Positions 7,352-13,196 of a stretch of 15,138 bases of DNA are shown in pieces. A program made the translations under genes and the position numbers. Location of the stretch: NCBI GenBank assembly GCA_016880225.1, contig JAEHDT010000143.1, positions 1 through 15,138 on the forward strand. The letters run 5' to 3'. This DNA comes from Gemmatimonadota bacterium (GTDB lineage Bacteria > Gemmatimonadota > Gemmatimonadetes > Gemmatimonadales > GWC2-71-9). The notes beneath the pieces are model-generated. The model had not been told where the DNA came from and searched no databases. It worked only from the letters and a program-made list of their open reading frames with translations. The first letter of the stretch is position 1. Every line of letters starts with the position of its first letter.

Positions 7352-7972
7352 ATGCGGAAGATCTCGGAGAGCACGGTGCGACGGCTCTCTCTGTACCTCC
7401 GGTTTCTCGAGCAGTTCGACGCCCAAGGTCAGGCCACCATCTCCTCGGCAGAGCTGGCGCGGCGCGGCGGCACCACGTCGGCCCAGGTCCGCAAGGACCT
7501 CTCCTTCTTCGGCTCGTTCGGCAAGCGCGGCCTCGGCTACTCGGTCCCTGAGCTGACGGCCCGCATCCGCGACATTCTGGGGCTGCGGCGTACCTACCGC
7601 GTCGTCCTCGTCGGCGCGGGCCGCATCGGCAGCGCCCTGATTCAGTACCCCGGTTTCCGGCAACGCGGCTTCCACGTCCGGGCCATCTACGACACCGACC
7701 CCAAGAAGATCGGGTCGGGCTGGAACGGTCTGGTGGTCAAGGACGCCCGCCAGCTCGAATCCGACCTGGCCCGGGAGCCCACCGATATCGCGATCGTCGT
7801 CACGCCCGCGGAAGCCGCGCAGGACGTGGTGGACCGGCTGGTCCGCGCCGGCGTCAAGGCGATCCTCAACTTCGCCCCGGCCCAGCTGGTCGTGCCGGCG
7901 GACGTGGTGGTGAAGTCGGTGAACATGGCGCTGGAGCTGGAAACCCTCAGTTTCGCGCTGGCGAACCGGTAG
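7352..7972 (+). CDS. rex: Redox-sensing transcriptional repressor Rex
   Basis: Rex is a dimeric repressor that senses the NADH/NAD+ ratio and controls fermentation and respiration genes. The 206-residue product has the family length. The N-terminal winged helix includes SAQVRKDLSFFGSFGKRGLG (43-62), the recognition region. The NAD-binding Rossmann part starts with VVLVGAGRIGSALI (84-97). YDTDPKKIG (113-121) holds the acidic residue expected at the end of the second strand, and LNFAP (172-176) is also conserved. A perfect Rex box directly upstream indicates autoregulation. The gene may read on into arcA, which starts 25 nt downstream. Confidence 0.97.
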   Translation: MRKISESTVRRLSLYLRFLEQFDAQGQATISSAELARRGGTTSAQVRKDLSFFGSFGKRGLGYSVPELTARIRDILGLRRTYRVVLVGAGRIGSALIQYPGFRQRGFHVRAIYDTDPKKIGSGWNGLVVKDARQLESDLAREPTDIAIVVTPAEAAQDVVDRLVRAGVKAILNFAPAQLVVPADVVVKSVNMALELETLSFALANR

Positions 7973-7985
7973 GCGCACGGCCCGT

Positions 7986-7991
7986 TAGATT
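7986..7991 (+). promoter_or_regulatory. Possible -10 element for leaderless arcA transcription
   Basis: TAGATT fits the loose TAnnnT pattern and ends 6 nt before the arcA ATG, so transcription would start at the ATG itself. No Shine-Dalgarno sequence is present before the ATG (the preceding bases are ttgcccc). I see no convincing -35. Read-through from rex is an alternative. Confidence 0.35.
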
Positions 7992-7997
7992 TGCCCC

Positions 7998-9230
7998 ATG
8001 GCCCGCGTACACGTGACGTCCGAAATCGGCCCCCTGCGGGCCGTTCTGGTCCATACCCCCGGACGCGAGCTCGTGGCGGTCACTCCCGGCAACCGCGAAG
8101 ACTACCTGTACGACGACATCATCGACCTGGAGCTGGCGCAACGCGAGCACCGCCGGTTCGTCGCCGTAATGGAGCGGTTCGCGCAGGTGTACGAGGTGCG
8201 CACCCTCCTCACGGAGCTGGTGGCCCGTCCCGACGTGCGTGAATTTCTCGTGACCCGGGCGCTCGAAGTCGTGCCCTCGGACGTGCTCGCGAAGCAGCTG
8301 GCCGCGCTCAGCCCCGAAGCGCTCGTGGGACTGATGGTCGAGGGCGCGCTGGAAGAGGCGGGGCCGATCGCCCGGGCGTTGAACGAGACCGGCTACGCCC
8401 TGCCGCCGCTCCCCAACCTCTTCTTCACGCGCGACGTGGGCATCGTGATCGGCGAGCACTCGATCATCGGCTCGATGCGCTACGGCGTGCGCTGGACCGA
8501 GGAGCTGCTGATGAAGGCGCTGTTCCGCTACCACCCGTGCCTGGAGAACGCCGGCATCCTGTACGACGGGTCGGAGGAGAAGCGCAACAACTACACGCTC
8601 GAGGGGGGCGACGTGCATCCGGTCCGCCCCGACCTGCTGCTGCTGGGCTTCAGCGAGCGCTCCAGCCCGGCGGCGCTCGACCACCTGTGCGACCTCGTGT
8701 TCGAGCACTGCGGCGTGAAGGACGTGATCGTCGTCGTGCTCCCGAACGAGCGCACCGCTATCCACCTCGACATGATCTTCACCCAGCTCGACCGCGAGCT
8801 GTGCTGCGTCTATCCGCCCCACTTCGTGGGACCGGAGCGGCTCGCGGTGCTGCACCGCCGCAAGAAGTCGAAGGGCGTGAAGGAGATGCCGAACTTCTTC
8901 GCCGCCATGCAGGCCGTAGATCAGCCGCTCGAGCCCGTGTTCTGCGGCGGCTCGGACCGCTCGCTGCAGGAGCGGGAGCAATGGTCGTCGGCCTGCAACT
9001 TCGTCGCGGTGCGCCCGGGCGTTGCGGTGACCTACGCGCGCAACGAGGCGACGCTGCGCGAGCTCGAGCACGCGGGGTTCAAGACCGTCTCCGCCGTCAA
9101 CCTGCTGACGGGCGAGGAGACGATCGACGAGGGCGCGCGGGCCGTGATCACGATGGACGGGAGCGAGCTGGTGCGCGGCGGCGGCGGCCCCCGCTGCATG
9201 ACGCTGCCGCTCCGGCGGGATGACCTCTAG
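7998..9230 (+). CDS. arcA: Arginine deiminase
   Basis: ArcA hydrolyses arginine to citrulline and ammonia, the first step of the arginine deiminase pathway, which can yield ATP without respiration and also counters acid. The 410-residue product has the usual length. The opening VTSEIGPLRAVLVHTPG is typical. Expected catalytic residues are visible: Asp146 in FTRD, Glu202 in LEGGD, His256 and Asp258 in HLD, and the nucleophile Cys400 in GGGGPRC. Neither ornithine carbamoyltransferase (arcB), carbamate kinase (arcC) nor an arginine/ornithine antiporter is nearby, so the pathway must be completed elsewhere or the enzyme serves another purpose. Its place right after rex hints at redox control, but no Rex box lies in the 25-nt gap. 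Confidence 0.95.
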   Translation: MARVHVTSEIGPLRAVLVHTPGRELVAVTPGNREDYLYDDIIDLELAQREHRRFVAVMERFAQVYEVRTLLTELVARPDVREFLVTRALEVVPSDVLAKQLAALSPEALVGLMVEGALEEAGPIARALNETGYALPPLPNLFFTRDVGIVIGEHSIIGSMRYGVRWTEELLMKALFRYHPCLENAGILYDGSEEKRNNYTLEGGDVHPVRPDLLLLGFSERSSPAALDHLCDLVFEHCGVKDVIVVVLPNERTAIHLDMIFTQLDRELCCVYPPHFVGPERLAVLHRRKKSKGVKEMPNFFAAMQAVDQPLEPVFCGGSDRSLQEREQWSSACNFVAVRPGVAVTYARNEATLRELEHAGFKTVSAVNLLTGEETIDEGARAVITMDGSELVRGGGGPRCMTLPLRRDDL

Positions 9231-9888
9231 CGCGACGTCGCCCCCCCTCTCCCTCCCGATCGAGCACTGTCGCTTCGCCGTCGTGGACGTGGAAACGACC
9301 GGCGGGGCTCAGAGCGGGGGCCGAATCCTCGAGATCGCGGTCGCGATCCTCGAGCGCGGCACGGTGCACCTCGCGTTCCAAGCGCTGCTTGACCCGGGGG
9401 CGCCCATTCCGCCGTGGGTGACCCATCTCACCGGCATTACCAACGCGCAGGTCGCGGGCCGGCCGCGCTTCGCGCACGTCGCGACGGAGTTGCTGCGGGC
9501 GCTCGACGACGCCGTGTTCGTGGCGCACAGCGCCCGCTTCGACTGGCGCTTCCTCGCGGCGGAATGCGTGGCGGCGGGGATGCCGGCCCCCGGGGGAGCA
9601 CCGCTCTGCACCGTCAGGCTCACCCGCCGGCTCGCTCCGGAGCTGCGCCACCGTGGGCTCGACCACGTCACGGCCGTGTTCGGGATCGAAAACCCGGCCC
9701 GCCATCGGGCCTTTGGCGACGCGCTTGCGACCGCGCACGTGCTGCGCGCCTTACTCGAGCGGGCGCGGCAGCGGGGCGTGGAGACGCTTGAGCACCTGAT
9801 CGATTTGCACGACCGCCCTCGCCATCGTAGGCACGCGACCCCTGCCGTCCGTCCCGCACTCCGTACGCCGCACGCCACACCCGAATGA
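9220..9888 (+). CDS. DEDDh 3'-5' exonuclease (DnaQ/PolC-epsilon-like)
   Basis: The 222-residue protein has the full DEDDh set: Asp23 and Glu25 in VDVETTG, Asp108 in HSARFDWRF, and His162 with Asp167 in HRAFGD. WVTHLTGITNAQV (66-78) is a typical flanking motif. By family it removes nucleotides from 3' ends, either as a proofreading subunit of DNA polymerase III or as a stand-alone nuclease; sequence alone does not decide which. The last 25 residues or so are Arg/His/Pro-rich and look unstructured. The ATG at 9220 overlaps the arcA end by 11 nt, after a GGCGGG stretch that could serve as a ribosome site. The stop overlaps the next ATG (ATGA). Confidence 0.9.
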   Translation: MTSSATSPPLSLPIEHCRFAVVDVETTGGAQSGGRILEIAVAILERGTVHLAFQALLDPGAPIPPWVTHLTGITNAQVAGRPRFAHVATELLRALDDAVFVAHSARFDWRFLAAECVAAGMPAPGGAPLCTVRLTRRLAPELRHRGLDHVTAVFGIENPARHRAFGDALATAHVLRALLERARQRGVETLEHLIDLHDRPRHRRHATPAVRPALRTPHATPE

Positions 9889-10775
9889 CCCACACGACCT
9901 TCCGCGTCGGCCGCCTGACGTGCCACGCCCTCGAGGGCGGCCGCCAGGCCTTGGACGGCGGCGCGATGTTCGGGGTCGTGCCCAAGCCTCTTTGGGAGCG
10001 CCGCATCGCCCCGGACGAGCGCAACCGCATCCCCCTGGCGCTGCGCTGCCTGCTGGTGGAGCACGACGACGGCCTCGTGCTCATCGACACAGGGATCGGC
10101 AACAAGGAAAACGCCAAGTTCAAGGACATCTACGGCGTCGAAAACGAGGGCGCGGGCGGCCGCACCTGGCTCGAGGACGCGCTCGCCGGACTCGGTCACC
10201 GGCCGGAGGATGTTCGCTGGGTGATCAACACGCACCTGCACTTCGATCACGCAGGGGGGAACACCTATCGGGACGTTGTGGAGGGTGGAGGCCGGGGAGG
10301 CACAGAGGGGGCCGCCCGCGTCAGCTTTCCCCGGGCGACCTACGTGGTCCAGAAGCGGGAGCTCGAGTTCGCCCGGCACACGAACGAGCGCACCGCGGCG
10401 AGCTACCTGCCCCCCAACTTCGATCCCGTCCCGTTCCGCCTCATCGACGGGGAGGCCGAGCCGCTGCCCGGCATCCGCTGCCTGCCGACGCCGGGCCACG
10501 TTCCCTACCACCAGTCGGTGCTGGTGGAGAGCGGGGGAGAGCGGGCGTGCTTCCTCGCGGACCTGGTGCCGACGAGCGCGCACCTGCCGCTCCCCTGGAT
10601 CATGGGCTACGACCTCGAGCCGCTCGTCACCCTCGAATCGCGACGGGCGCTGTACGCCCGGGCCGAGCGCGAGGGGTGGTTGCTGGTGTTCGAGCACGAC
10701 CCCGAGGTGGTGGCGGGTCGATTGGCGCGGGATGCTCGGTCGTTCGGGCTTGTGGACCCTCTCCGCGCAGGCTAA
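9885..10775 (+). CDS. Metallo-beta-lactamase-fold hydrolase
   Basis: The 296-residue protein has the MBL zinc motif THLHFDHAGG, with His117, His119, Asp121 and His122. His205 in TPGH, Asp226 in FLADL and His271 in FEHD complete a two-metal site. No signal peptide is visible, so it is probably cytoplasmic. The overall layout resembles AttM/AiiA-type lactonases and related hydrolases, but the substrate cannot be named from sequence. A Gly-rich stretch (residues 132-144) after the metal motif looks inserted. The start overlaps the exonuclease stop. Its own stop codon lies within the predicted -10 of the infC promoter. Confidence 0.88.
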   Translation: MTHTTFRVGRLTCHALEGGRQALDGGAMFGVVPKPLWERRIAPDERNRIPLALRCLLVEHDDGLVLIDTGIGNKENAKFKDIYGVENEGAGGRTWLEDALAGLGHRPEDVRWVINTHLHFDHAGGNTYRDVVEGGGRGGTEGAARVSFPRATYVVQKRELEFARHTNERTAASYLPPNFDPVPFRLIDGEAEPLPGIRCLPTPGHVPYHQSVLVESGGERACFLADLVPTSAHLPLPWIMGYDLEPLVTLESRRALYARAEREGWLLVFEHDPEVVAGRLARDARSFGLVDPLRAG

Positions 10776-10778
10776 ACT
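10750..10778 (+). promoter_or_regulatory. Predicted sigma70-type promoter of the infC operon
   Basis: TTGTGG (10750-10755) and TAAACT (10773-10778) are separated by exactly 17 nt. Transcription would begin near 10785 and give an infC leader of about 210 nt. The -10 contains the stop codon of the MBL gene. No better candidate was seen in the gap, though other starts within the leader cannot be excluded. Confidence 0.55.
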
Positions 10779-10866
10779 TACCCCCCGACAATTCGGCAAG
10801 CGGGCGCCGCGCGCGCCTCACCCGCCGCCTCTTCCGAGCCGGGAGAGTGCTCTAGGGTTCCGGGCG

Positions 10867-10936
10867 AGTCATCAGTCATCAGGCTCCGTCTTCAGTGACT
10901 CCACTGATGACTGACTGCTGAAGACTGAGGACTCAG
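10867..10936 (+). repeat. Cluster of overlapping inverted repeats in the infC leader
   Basis: AGTCATCAGT (10867-10876) is the reverse complement of ACTGATGACT (10903-10912). GTCTTCAG (10888-10895) matches CTGAAGAC (10918-10925). TCAGTG and CACTGA close a 4-nt loop (10892-10907). CTGAG and CTCAG flank GA (10925-10936). The arms overlap, so several folds compete. The base composition is clearly less GC-rich than the surroundings, as in a small dispersed repeat. Confidence 0.6.
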
Positions 10937-10970
10937 AGCGGATTCCAGGGCGAGCGGAGTCCGCTTTTTT
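10937..10970 (+). terminator. Intrinsic terminator, probable attenuator before infC
   Basis: AGCGGATTCC (10937-10946) pairs with GGAGTCCGCT (10956-10965), giving 10 bp with one G-U pair, around a 9-nt loop. A run of six T (10965-10970), then CTTT, follows. This is a textbook Rho-independent terminator. It lies between the predicted promoter and infC, only 11 nt before the infC Shine-Dalgarno sequence, so infC transcription must read through it. GGACTC (10929-10934) could pair with GAGTCC (10957-10962) and disrupt it. Confidence 0.85.
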
Positions 10971-10981
10971 CTTTCCTGTGT

Positions 10982-10988
10982 GGAGGAG
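10982..10988 (+). promoter_or_regulatory. Strong Shine-Dalgarno site that sets the infC start
   Basis: GGAGGAG sits 8 nt before a CTG codon (10997) and 50 nt before the first canonical in-frame start (GTG 11039). The spacing argues for initiation at CTG. Confidence 0.7.
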
Positions 10989-10996
10989 AACACCAC

Positions 10997-11527
10997 CTGG
11001 CGATCGAAAGCACGAACAGCAAGGCGCCCCGCATTCGGGTGAACCGGCAGATCCGGATCAGTCCCCTGCGGGTGATCGCTCCCGACGGCGCGCAGCTCGG
11101 GGTGATGACCGTCGAAGAAGCGCTGGCCGCGGCGGTGGAGCGGGGCCTCGATCTTGTCGAGGTGGCACCGCTCGCGCGACCGCCCGTCGTGAAGATCATG
11201 GACTATGGGAAGTTCAAGTTCGAGCAGGCGAAGGCGGCGCGGGCGGCGAAGAAGAAACAGCACGTCATCCACCTGAAGGAAGTGAAGTTCCGCCCGGGCA
11301 TCGATGATCACGATTTCGCGTTCAAGACCCGGCATGCCCGCGAATTCCTGCAGGACGGCAACAAGGTGAAGGTGACGATGATGTACCGGGGCCGGCAGAT
11401 GGCCCACATCGACCTGGGCCGCGACGTGCTCGACCGGGTCGCGAACGAGCTCAAGGACGTGGCCAAAATCGAGCAGGACCCGAAGCTCGAGGGCCGTAAC
11501 ATGTCGATGGTGCTAGCGCCGAAGTAG
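10997..11527 (+). CDS. infC: Translation initiation factor IF-3 (probable CTG start)
   Basis: IF3 binds the 30S subunit, keeps subunits apart and rejects wrong start codons. From CTG 10997 the product is 176 residues (E. coli 180). NRQIRISPLRVI opens the N-terminal domain. IMDYGKFKFEQ (67-77) and the linker KKKQHVIHLKEVKFRPG (85-101) follow, and MAHIDLG (135-141) lies in the C-terminal domain. No ATG or TTG exists in frame upstream of the core. GTG 11039 would give 162 residues, trim the N-terminus and has no Shine-Dalgarno sequence. CTG has an ideal one; ATC 11003 and ATT 11033 are less likely alternatives. Rare infC start codons are known to let IF3 repress its own synthesis, so autoregulation is expected. 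It is the first gene of the infC-rpmI-rplT-pheS-pheT operon. Confidence 0.93.
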   Translation: MAIESTNSKAPRIRVNRQIRISPLRVIAPDGAQLGVMTVEEALAAAVERGLDLVEVAPLARPPVVKIMDYGKFKFEQAKAARAAKKKQHVIHLKEVKFRPGIDDHDFAFKTRHAREFLQDGNKVKVTMMYRGRQMAHIDLGRDVLDRVANELKDVAKIEQDPKLEGRNMSMVLAPK

Positions 11528-11561
11528 GTGTGAAGACTCGAAGTCCGTGCGGGTGGACCAA

Positions 11562-11582
11562 CCCCGGGGCCGTGCCCCGGGG
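11562..11582 (+). promoter_or_regulatory. Perfect 9-bp hairpin between infC and rpmI
   Basis: CCCCGGGGC (11562-11570) and GCCCCGGGG (11574-11582) form a perfect stem with a CGT loop. It ends 6 nt before the rpmI Shine-Dalgarno sequence. GTCC (11543-11546) and GGAC (11555-11558) form a smaller stem just before it. There is no T-tract, so it is not a terminator. In E. coli, L20 binds folded mRNA near this point to repress rpmI-rplT; a similar role here is inference. Confidence 0.55.
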
Positions 11583-11597
11583 ATCGCTGAGGAAACG

Positions 11598-11792
11598 ATG
11601 CCCAAGCAAAAATCGAAGCGCGCGCTGCGCAAGCGCGTGCGGCTGACGGGAACCGGCCGGCTGCGCCGCCACCGCGCCTACAAGAGCCACATCCTGACCA
11701 AGAAGCACCCCAAGCGGAAGCGCCACCTGCGCAAGGCCGCGCTGGTGTCGCACGCCGACGAACGACGCCTCAAGCGACTGCTGATGGCGTAA
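11598..11792 (+). CDS. rpmI: 50S ribosomal protein L35
   Basis: L35 is a small, very basic protein of the large ribosomal subunit. The 64-residue product has the family length and begins [20 protein letters not shown]. It includes the hallmark [23 protein letters not shown] 11598 is chosen over the longer frame starting at 11547 because it gives the exact family N-terminus and has GAGGA just upstream. It lies between infC and rplT, the usual bacterial order. Confidence 0.97.
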   Translation: MPKQKSKRALRKRVRLTGTGRLRRHRAYKSHILTKKHPKRKRHLRKAALVSHADERRLKRLLMA

Positions 11793-11802
11793 GGAGCGAC
11801 CC

Positions 11803-12156
11803 ATGCCCCGCGTCAAGAGCAACGTCGCGCGCCTGAAGCGCAAGAACAAGGTGATGAAGCTCGCCAAGGGCTACTTCGGCGGGCGTTCCAAGCTGTGGAA
11901 GGCGGCCAAGGAATCGGTCGAGCGGGCGCAGAAGTACGCCTATCGCGACCGCCGCCGCAAGAAGGGCGACTTCCGGCGTCTCTGGATCACGCGCATCAAC
12001 GCCGCCGCGCGGCTGCACGAGCTGTCGTACAGCCGCCTCATGAACGGGCTGCGCCGGGCGGGCGTCGAGGTCAATCGCCAGGTCCTCGCCGATCTCGCGG
12101 TGCGTGACCCGGTGGCGTTCGAGCAGCTCGCGGAGGTCGCCAAGCAGGCGCTCTGA
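11803..12156 (+). CDS. rplT: 50S ribosomal protein L20
   Basis: L20 binds 23S rRNA early in large-subunit assembly and in several bacteria also represses its own operon. The 117-residue product is full length. It starts [20 protein letters not shown] and contains [17 protein letters not shown] and the conserved [11 protein letters not shown]. The C-terminal part with [24 protein letters not shown] is the domain that binds mRNA in species with autoregulation. A Shine-Dalgarno AGGAG overlaps the end of the rpmI stop region. pheS follows after 2 nt. Confidence 0.98.
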   Translation: MPRVKSNVARLKRKNKVMKLAKGYFGGRSKLWKAAKESVERAQKYAYRDRRRKKGDFRRLWITRINAAARLHELSYSRLMNGLRRAGVEVNRQVLADLAVRDPVAFEQLAEVAKQAL

Positions 12157-12158
12157 CC

Positions 12159-13196
12159 ATGCGCGACCTCCTGGCAGCCTTGGCCGAGCTGCGGGAGCGT
12201 CTGAAGGAGATTCCGCAGGCGGACGAGCGCCGGCTCCCCGACGTGAAGACCGAGATCCTCGGTCGCAAGGCCGGCGCGCTCACCCGGATACTCGGGCAGG
12301 TACCCCAGCTCGACCCCGCCTCCCGCAAGGAGGTCGGCGGCGCGGCGAACGCGCTCAAGCGCGAGTTCGAGGCCGCGTTCGACGCCCGCGAGCGCGCGCT
12401 CAAGCACGCCGCCGCCGCCGTGAGCGGCGTTGACCTCACCCTGCCCGGCCGCGCCGCGTGGCGCGGCGGCCTGCATCTCATCACCCAGGTGGTCGACGAG
12501 ATCTGCGACATCTTTCGCGAGCTCGGCTTTACGCGCGCCGTCGGTCCCGAGGCGGAAACTGAGTGGTACAACTTCGGCGCGCTCAATTTCCCGAAGGATC
12601 ACCCGGCCATCGACGCGCAGGATTCGTTCTACCTGGACGGCGGATATCTGCTGCGCACCCATACCTCGCCGGTACAGGTGCGCACCATGGAGCAGTACCG
12701 GCCCCCGATCCGCGTCGTCTCGCCGGGCCAGTGCTACCGCCGCGATCCCTTCGACCCCTCGCACTCTCCGGTGTTCGAGCAGATCGAAGGGCTGGTGGTG
12801 GACGAGGGGGTCAGCTTCGTCGATCTGAAGGCAACGCTCTCGGCGTGGGCGCGCCGCTTCTTCGGGGCCGAAACCCGGACGCGGTTCTCCCCCTCCTACT
12901 TCCCGTTCACCGAGCCGTCCGCCGACATGCAGGCGACGTGCGCCGTGTGCCGGGGTGCGGGCTGCCCCACCTGCAAGCACACCGGCTGGATCGAGATTCT
13001 TGGCTCGGGGATGGTGCACCCCGCGGTGCTCGACAACTGCAAGATCGACAGCGAGCGCTACACCGGGTTCGCCTTCGGCATGGGTCCGGCCCGCATCGCG
13101 ATGGCCCGGCACGGCATCCCGGACATCCGGTTGTTTTTCGAGAGCGACGTGCAGTTCCTCGCCCAGTTCGCCGACGTCGCGGGCGGTGCGCGGTGA
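12159..13196 (+). CDS. pheS: Phenylalanyl-tRNA synthetase alpha subunit
   Basis: PheS carries the catalytic site of the (alpha-beta)2 enzyme that charges tRNA-Phe. The 345-residue product has an N-terminal coiled-coil tRNA-binding part (about 1-90). The class II core follows, with LRTHTSPVQVR (165-175), motif 2 in GQCYRRDPFDPSHSPVFEQIEG (190-211) and motif 3 in GFAFGMGPARIAM (303-315). A Cys4 cluster (CAVC at 261-264, CPTC at 269-272) may bind zinc, as in some other PheS proteins. Motif 3 has Pro-Ala where Glu is usual before Arg; the Arg itself is kept. The ATG starts 2 nt after rplT; the stop overlaps the pheT GTG. Confidence 0.97.
   Translation: MRDLLAALAELRERLKEIPQADERRLPDVKTEILGRKAGALTRILGQVPQLDPASRKEVGGAANALKREFEAAFDARERALKHAAAAVSGVDLTLPGRAAWRGGLHLITQVVDEICDIFRELGFTRAVGPEAETEWYNFGALNFPKDHPAIDAQDSFYLDGGYLLRTHTSPVQVRTMEQYRPPIRVVSPGQCYRRDPFDPSHSPVFEQIEGLVVDEGVSFVDLKATLSAWARRFFGAETRTRFSPSYFPFTEPSADMQATCAVCRGAGCPTCKHTGWIEILGSGMVHPAVLDNCKIDSERYTGFAFGMGPARIAMARHGIPDIRLFFESDVQFLAQFADVAGGAR

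Noticed and set aside
10907..10921. Tiny upstream frame in the infC leader (ATG ACT GAC TGC TGA)
   Set aside because: It has only four codons and no ribosome site, and it lies inside the inverted repeats; its ATG is explained by the repeat words, so a leader peptide is not supported.
10937..10970. Terminator serving only the MBL-fold gene
   Set aside because: It is 160 nt past that gene and 11 nt from the infC ribosome site, with no promoter possible after it, so it must also act on infC transcription.
11039..11527. infC starting at GTG 11039
   Set aside because: It has no Shine-Dalgarno sequence and loses 14 N-terminal residues, whereas CTG 10997 has a strong, well-spaced site. It is kept only as an alternative.
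11547..11597. A 17-residue N-terminal extension of L35
   Set aside because: The frame is open, but L35 begins at MPKQKSK with its own ribosome site, and the extension would be encoded by the hairpin.
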